From assembly GCA_003647675.1 (NCBI GenBank), contig QMNH01000054.1, forward strand, positions 1-6,717: DNA of 6,717 nt. Direction: 5' to 3'. Positions 4,826 through 6,717 of the stretch are shown here, piece by piece. A model generated the notes under the pieces. That model searched no databases. It was not told where the DNA came from and worked only from the letters and a program-made list of their open reading frames with translations. The position numbers and the translations under genes were made by a program. This stretch comes from Candidatus Falkowiibacteriota bacterium. GTDB taxonomy: Bacteria; Patescibacteriota; Patescibacteriia; Patescibacteriales; UBA12075. Positions within the stretch are counted from its first letter, which is position 1, and every line of letters starts with the position of its first letter.

Positions 4826-4879
4826 ATAAAAAAAGAATCGCATTTGTTTCTTTTAATTTGGCCAAAGAAAGTGAGGTAA
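4826..4879 (+). CDS. Possible 17-codon leader peptide with a non-canonical ATA start
   Basis: AGGAGG (4813-4818) lies 7 nt before an ATA codon, not before ATG, GTG or TTG in a useful frame. The frame from ATA reads IKKESHLFLLIWPKKVR (first residue Met if initiated) and stops at TAA 4877-4879, 3 nt before the ATG of the exported-protein gene. The GTG inside the SD itself would give only three codons. Either this is a translationally coupled leader peptide with a rare start, or the SD is a standby or decoy site. Low confidence. Confidence 0.25.
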   Translation: MKKESHLFLLIWPKKVR

Positions 4880-4882
4880 ATT

Positions 4883-5296
4883 ATGAAAAAGTATTTGCTT
4901 CGATCAGCAGCAGTACTCATTGCATTAACGGTGACTTTTATTTGTTTTAGCCCGACATTTATCGCCGCGGCCGACAATAGCGATCAGACAACGGTACAGA
5001 CGACGGCCCTTCTGAAGATGACTTCAAGCCCGGAGGTGCTTGTTAAAAGCATTGAAATTGTTTTTGAGGAATTTAATTCCGCTGTTTTAACAAACTGCCT
5101 TGTTGGCGAAGAGATCACTGATGATGCCTTCTGCGTTAGGCATAGTGAAAGTATGGCAATAATCGGAACCGTGGAAAAGGAGGCAAGTGGCGGCATATTT
5201 GCCTATTTGATACGATATGACGATAATGCCATTTCCACTTCGGGCGAACAATTTTACACCTTTATCTCTACAGATGGCCTTTGTCTTCGCGTCTAA
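4883..5296 (+). CDS. Small predicted secreted protein, unknown function
   Basis: This 137-aa protein has a textbook Sec signal peptide: MKKYLLR, a hydrophobic core to about residue 27, and an AAA site near 28-30 followed by DNSDQ. There is no lipobox, so the mature ~107-residue protein should be exported free. After a Thr/Ser-rich start it has a mixed alpha/beta-looking body with cysteines near residues 72, 84 and 134, enough for one disulfide. The end is GEQFYTFISTDGLCLRV. I recognise no domain. GAGG at 4873-4876 lies 6 nt before the ATG. The gene has its own promoter, a structured leader and its own terminator, so it is a regulated single-gene unit. Confidence 0.75.
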   Translation: MKKYLLRSAAVLIALTVTFICFSPTFIAAADNSDQTTVQTTALLKMTSSPEVLVKSIEIVFEEFNSAVLTNCLVGEEITDDAFCVRHSESMAIIGTVEKEASGGIFAYLIRYDDNAISTSGEQFYTFISTDGLCLRV

Positions 5297-5343
5297 ACCA
5301 ATATACTGTAAGTTTTTTAGATTGCGCGATGAGGCGTAGTATT

Positions 5344-5380
5344 AACCCCTGGGTACAGGAAGTATTCAGGGGTTTTTTTA
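5344..5380 (+). terminator. Intrinsic terminator after the secreted-protein gene
   Basis: AACCCCTG (5344-5351) pairs perfectly with CAGGGGTT (5367-5374) around a 15-nt loop, followed by a T-run to 5379. It terminates + strand transcription before the convergent uvrA gene. On the - strand it lacks a U-run. Confidence 0.85.
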
Positions 5381-5383
5381 TTT

Positions 5384-5510
5384 GTCATCCTGAGCCGTAG
5401 GCGAAGGATCCCGATGCTTATATCTAGTACGTTTTTATTATGTATTATTTCCACATTTATTTTTCTTATCCTCGGGATTCTTCACTACGCTACGCTTCGT
5501 TCAGAATGAC
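5384..5510. repeat. GTCAT-type inverted-repeat element, copy 3
   Basis: The left arm GTCATCCTGAGCC...GGATCCCGA (5384-5414) is the imperfect reverse complement of the right arm TCGGGATTC...TTCAGAATGAC (5472-5510). The arms are separated by about 57 AT-rich bases. The right arm has a three-step CTACG/CTTCG reiteration. The GTCATYCTGA..GAAGGATC signature is a widespread intergenic repeat type. It sits between two convergent genes and differs in sequence from copies 1 and 2. Confidence 0.75.
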
Positions 5511-5520
5511 AGTTTATTTT

Positions 5521-6717
5521 TTATATTTTTAATATTTTCTTCAGATATTGTCCGGTATAACTTTTTTTAACCAGAGCAACTTCTTTTGGCGTACCTTGGG
5601 CGATTATTTCCCCGCCCTTGTCCCCGCCTTCCGGACCCAAGTCTATTATCCAATCAACCGATTTTATTACATCCAGATTGTGTTCTATTATCAGGACCGT
5701 ATTACCTTTGTCAGCCAGCTGGTTTAAAACTTTTAAGAGGCGCTTAATATCGTCAAAATGCAGACCGGTGGTCGGTTCGTCCAGGATATAAAGAGTTTTG
5801 CCGGTTGCCCGGCGGGAAAGCTCGGTAGCCAATTTTACCCTTTGGGCTTCGCCGCCGGACAGGGTAGTGGCGCTTTGACCTAGCTTAATATATCCCAGAC
5901 CAACTTCTCTAAGCGTAGCTAGTTTATTCTCTATGGCCGGAATATTTTTAAAAAAAGCATGAGCCTCTTCTATGGTCATTTTTAAAACATCGGAAATATT
6001 TTTATCCTTATAATATATTTCCAAAGCTTCTTTATTGTAGCGATGGCCGTGGCAGACTTCGCATTCAACGTAAACGTCGGGCAAGAATTGCATTTCTATT
6101 TTATTAACGCCATCCCCCGAGCACGCCTCGCAGCGTCCGCCCACCACATTGAACGAAAAACGACCCGGCCGATAGCCTTTTATTTTTGCTTCCGGCAAAG
6201 AGGCGAACAGTTCGCGTATTGGCGTAAAAGCGCCGGTATAGGTTGCCGGATTGGAGCGGGGCGTGCGCCCGATTGGCGATTGGTTAATGTCAATTACTTT
6301 GTCAAGGTATTTAAGGCCCTCTATGCTTTCGTGGGCGCCGGGTTCGGCTTTGGCGCGGTGGAATTTTTTACTTAAGGCTTTGGCCAGAATATCGCTCATT
6401 AAAGTGGATTTGCCGGAGCCGGATACGCCGGTAATAGCAATAAATTTTCCCAAAGGAAAACTAACGTCAATGTTTTTAAGATTATGTTCCGAGGCTTTAA
6501 TGATTTTTATTTTAGCGCCGTTTCCTTTCCGGTAATGGTTTGGAATTTTTACGGATTCTTTGCCCGACAGGTACTGGCCGGTTAAGGATTTAGCGTCTTT
6601 TTTAATTTGCGCCGGAGTTCCTTCGGATACGATTTCGCCTCCATGCTCGCCGGCACCAGGGCCGATATCTATTATCCAATCGGCCGAAATCATAGTTTCT
6701 TCATCATGTTCAACCAC
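5521..6717 (-). CDS. uvrA: UvrA, excinuclease ABC subunit A, C-terminal part (partial)
   Basis: The last 398 residues of UvrA, the ATPase that finds bulky DNA lesions with UvrB and loads it in nucleotide excision repair. The visible part opens with [22 protein letters not shown], the end of the first ATPase module. The second ABC module follows: Walker [10 protein letters not shown] (97-105), the zinc finger CEAC...CEVC (C196, C199, C219, C222), signature LSGGEAQR (286-293), Walker [13 protein letters not shown] (309-320) and the EH switch (345-346). All key residues are intact, so the gene looks functional. Full-length UvrA is about 940 aa, so the N-terminal half lies beyond the right edge. 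The first codon seen is an internal GTG (Val), not a start. No terminator of its own is clear on the - strand. Confidence 0.97.
   Translation of the reverse strand: MVEHDEETMISADWIIDIGPGAGEHGGEIVSEGTPAQIKKDAKSLTGQYLSGKESVKIPNHYRKGNGAKIKIIKASEHNLKNIDVSFPLGKFIAITGVSGSGKSTLMSDILAKALSKKFHRAKAEPGAHESIEGLKYLDKVIDINQSPIGRTPRSNPATYTGAFTPIRELFASLPEAKIKGYRPGRFSFNVVGGRCEACSGDGVNKIEMQFLPDVYVECEVCHGHRYNKEALEIYYKDKNISDVLKMTIEEAHAFFKNIPAIENKLATLREVGLGYIKLGQSATTLSGGEAQRVKLATELSRRATGKTLYILDEPTTGLHFDDIKRLLKVLNQLADKGNTVLIIEHNLDVIKSVDWIIDLGPEGGDKGGEIIAQGTPKEVALVKKSYTGQYLKKILKI

Noticed and set aside
6043..6535. Plus-strand frames inside uvrA
   Set aside because: Antisense shadows of a highly conserved gene.

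Overview
This 6.7-kb window is AT-rich bacterial DNA. It uses the standard genetic code, has short or absent Shine-Dalgarno sites in front of several genes, and carries GTCAT-type palindromic repeats plus an AAAATTCAAAATG-type repeat. In my experience this combination fits an uncultivated candidate-phylum bacterium (Patescibacteria/CPR or an Omnitrophota-like lineage). That placement is inference; no rRNA or species marker is present.

Left part (1-3101), + strand: the last codons of an unidentified gene sit 3 nt upstream of a complete inositol-monophosphatase family gene (83-856). A 700-bp spacer (857-1556) follows, filled with two degenerate inverted-repeat elements. Next is an unusual 514-aa gene (1557-3101) with a lipoprotein signal, a MEMO domain and an AMMECR1 domain. 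Its interdomain linker is encoded by what looks like an intergenic repeat inserted in frame.

Middle (3102-4882): almost 1.8 kb without a convincing long gene, but not empty. After a purine/pyrimidine-skewed inverted repeat come several promoter- and terminator-bounded units: a short candidate sRNA (about 3353-3427); a roughly 700-nt GC-enriched transcript (about 3549-4245) behind two good sigma70 promoters, ending in an 11-bp terminator hairpin and carrying two small ORFs with strong SDs; a structured RNA (about 4340-4532) ending in a strong terminator; and a promoter plus structured 5' leader (4671-4882) in front of a small exported protein. The third RNA and the leader share a 13-nt motif (12/13 identical) followed by a similar TAAA..CCGG segment, which suggests a common RNA element. 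This array is the most likely undescribed biology in the window.

Right part: the 137-aa predicted secreted protein (4883-5296) ends at a clear terminator. Another GTCAT inverted repeat separates it from the convergent C-terminal part of uvrA (5521-6717, - strand), which runs off the right edge. The protein-coding genes (phosphatase, MEMO/AMMECR1 lipoprotein, excision repair) do not form one pathway and look like ordinary neighbours around an RNA-rich island.
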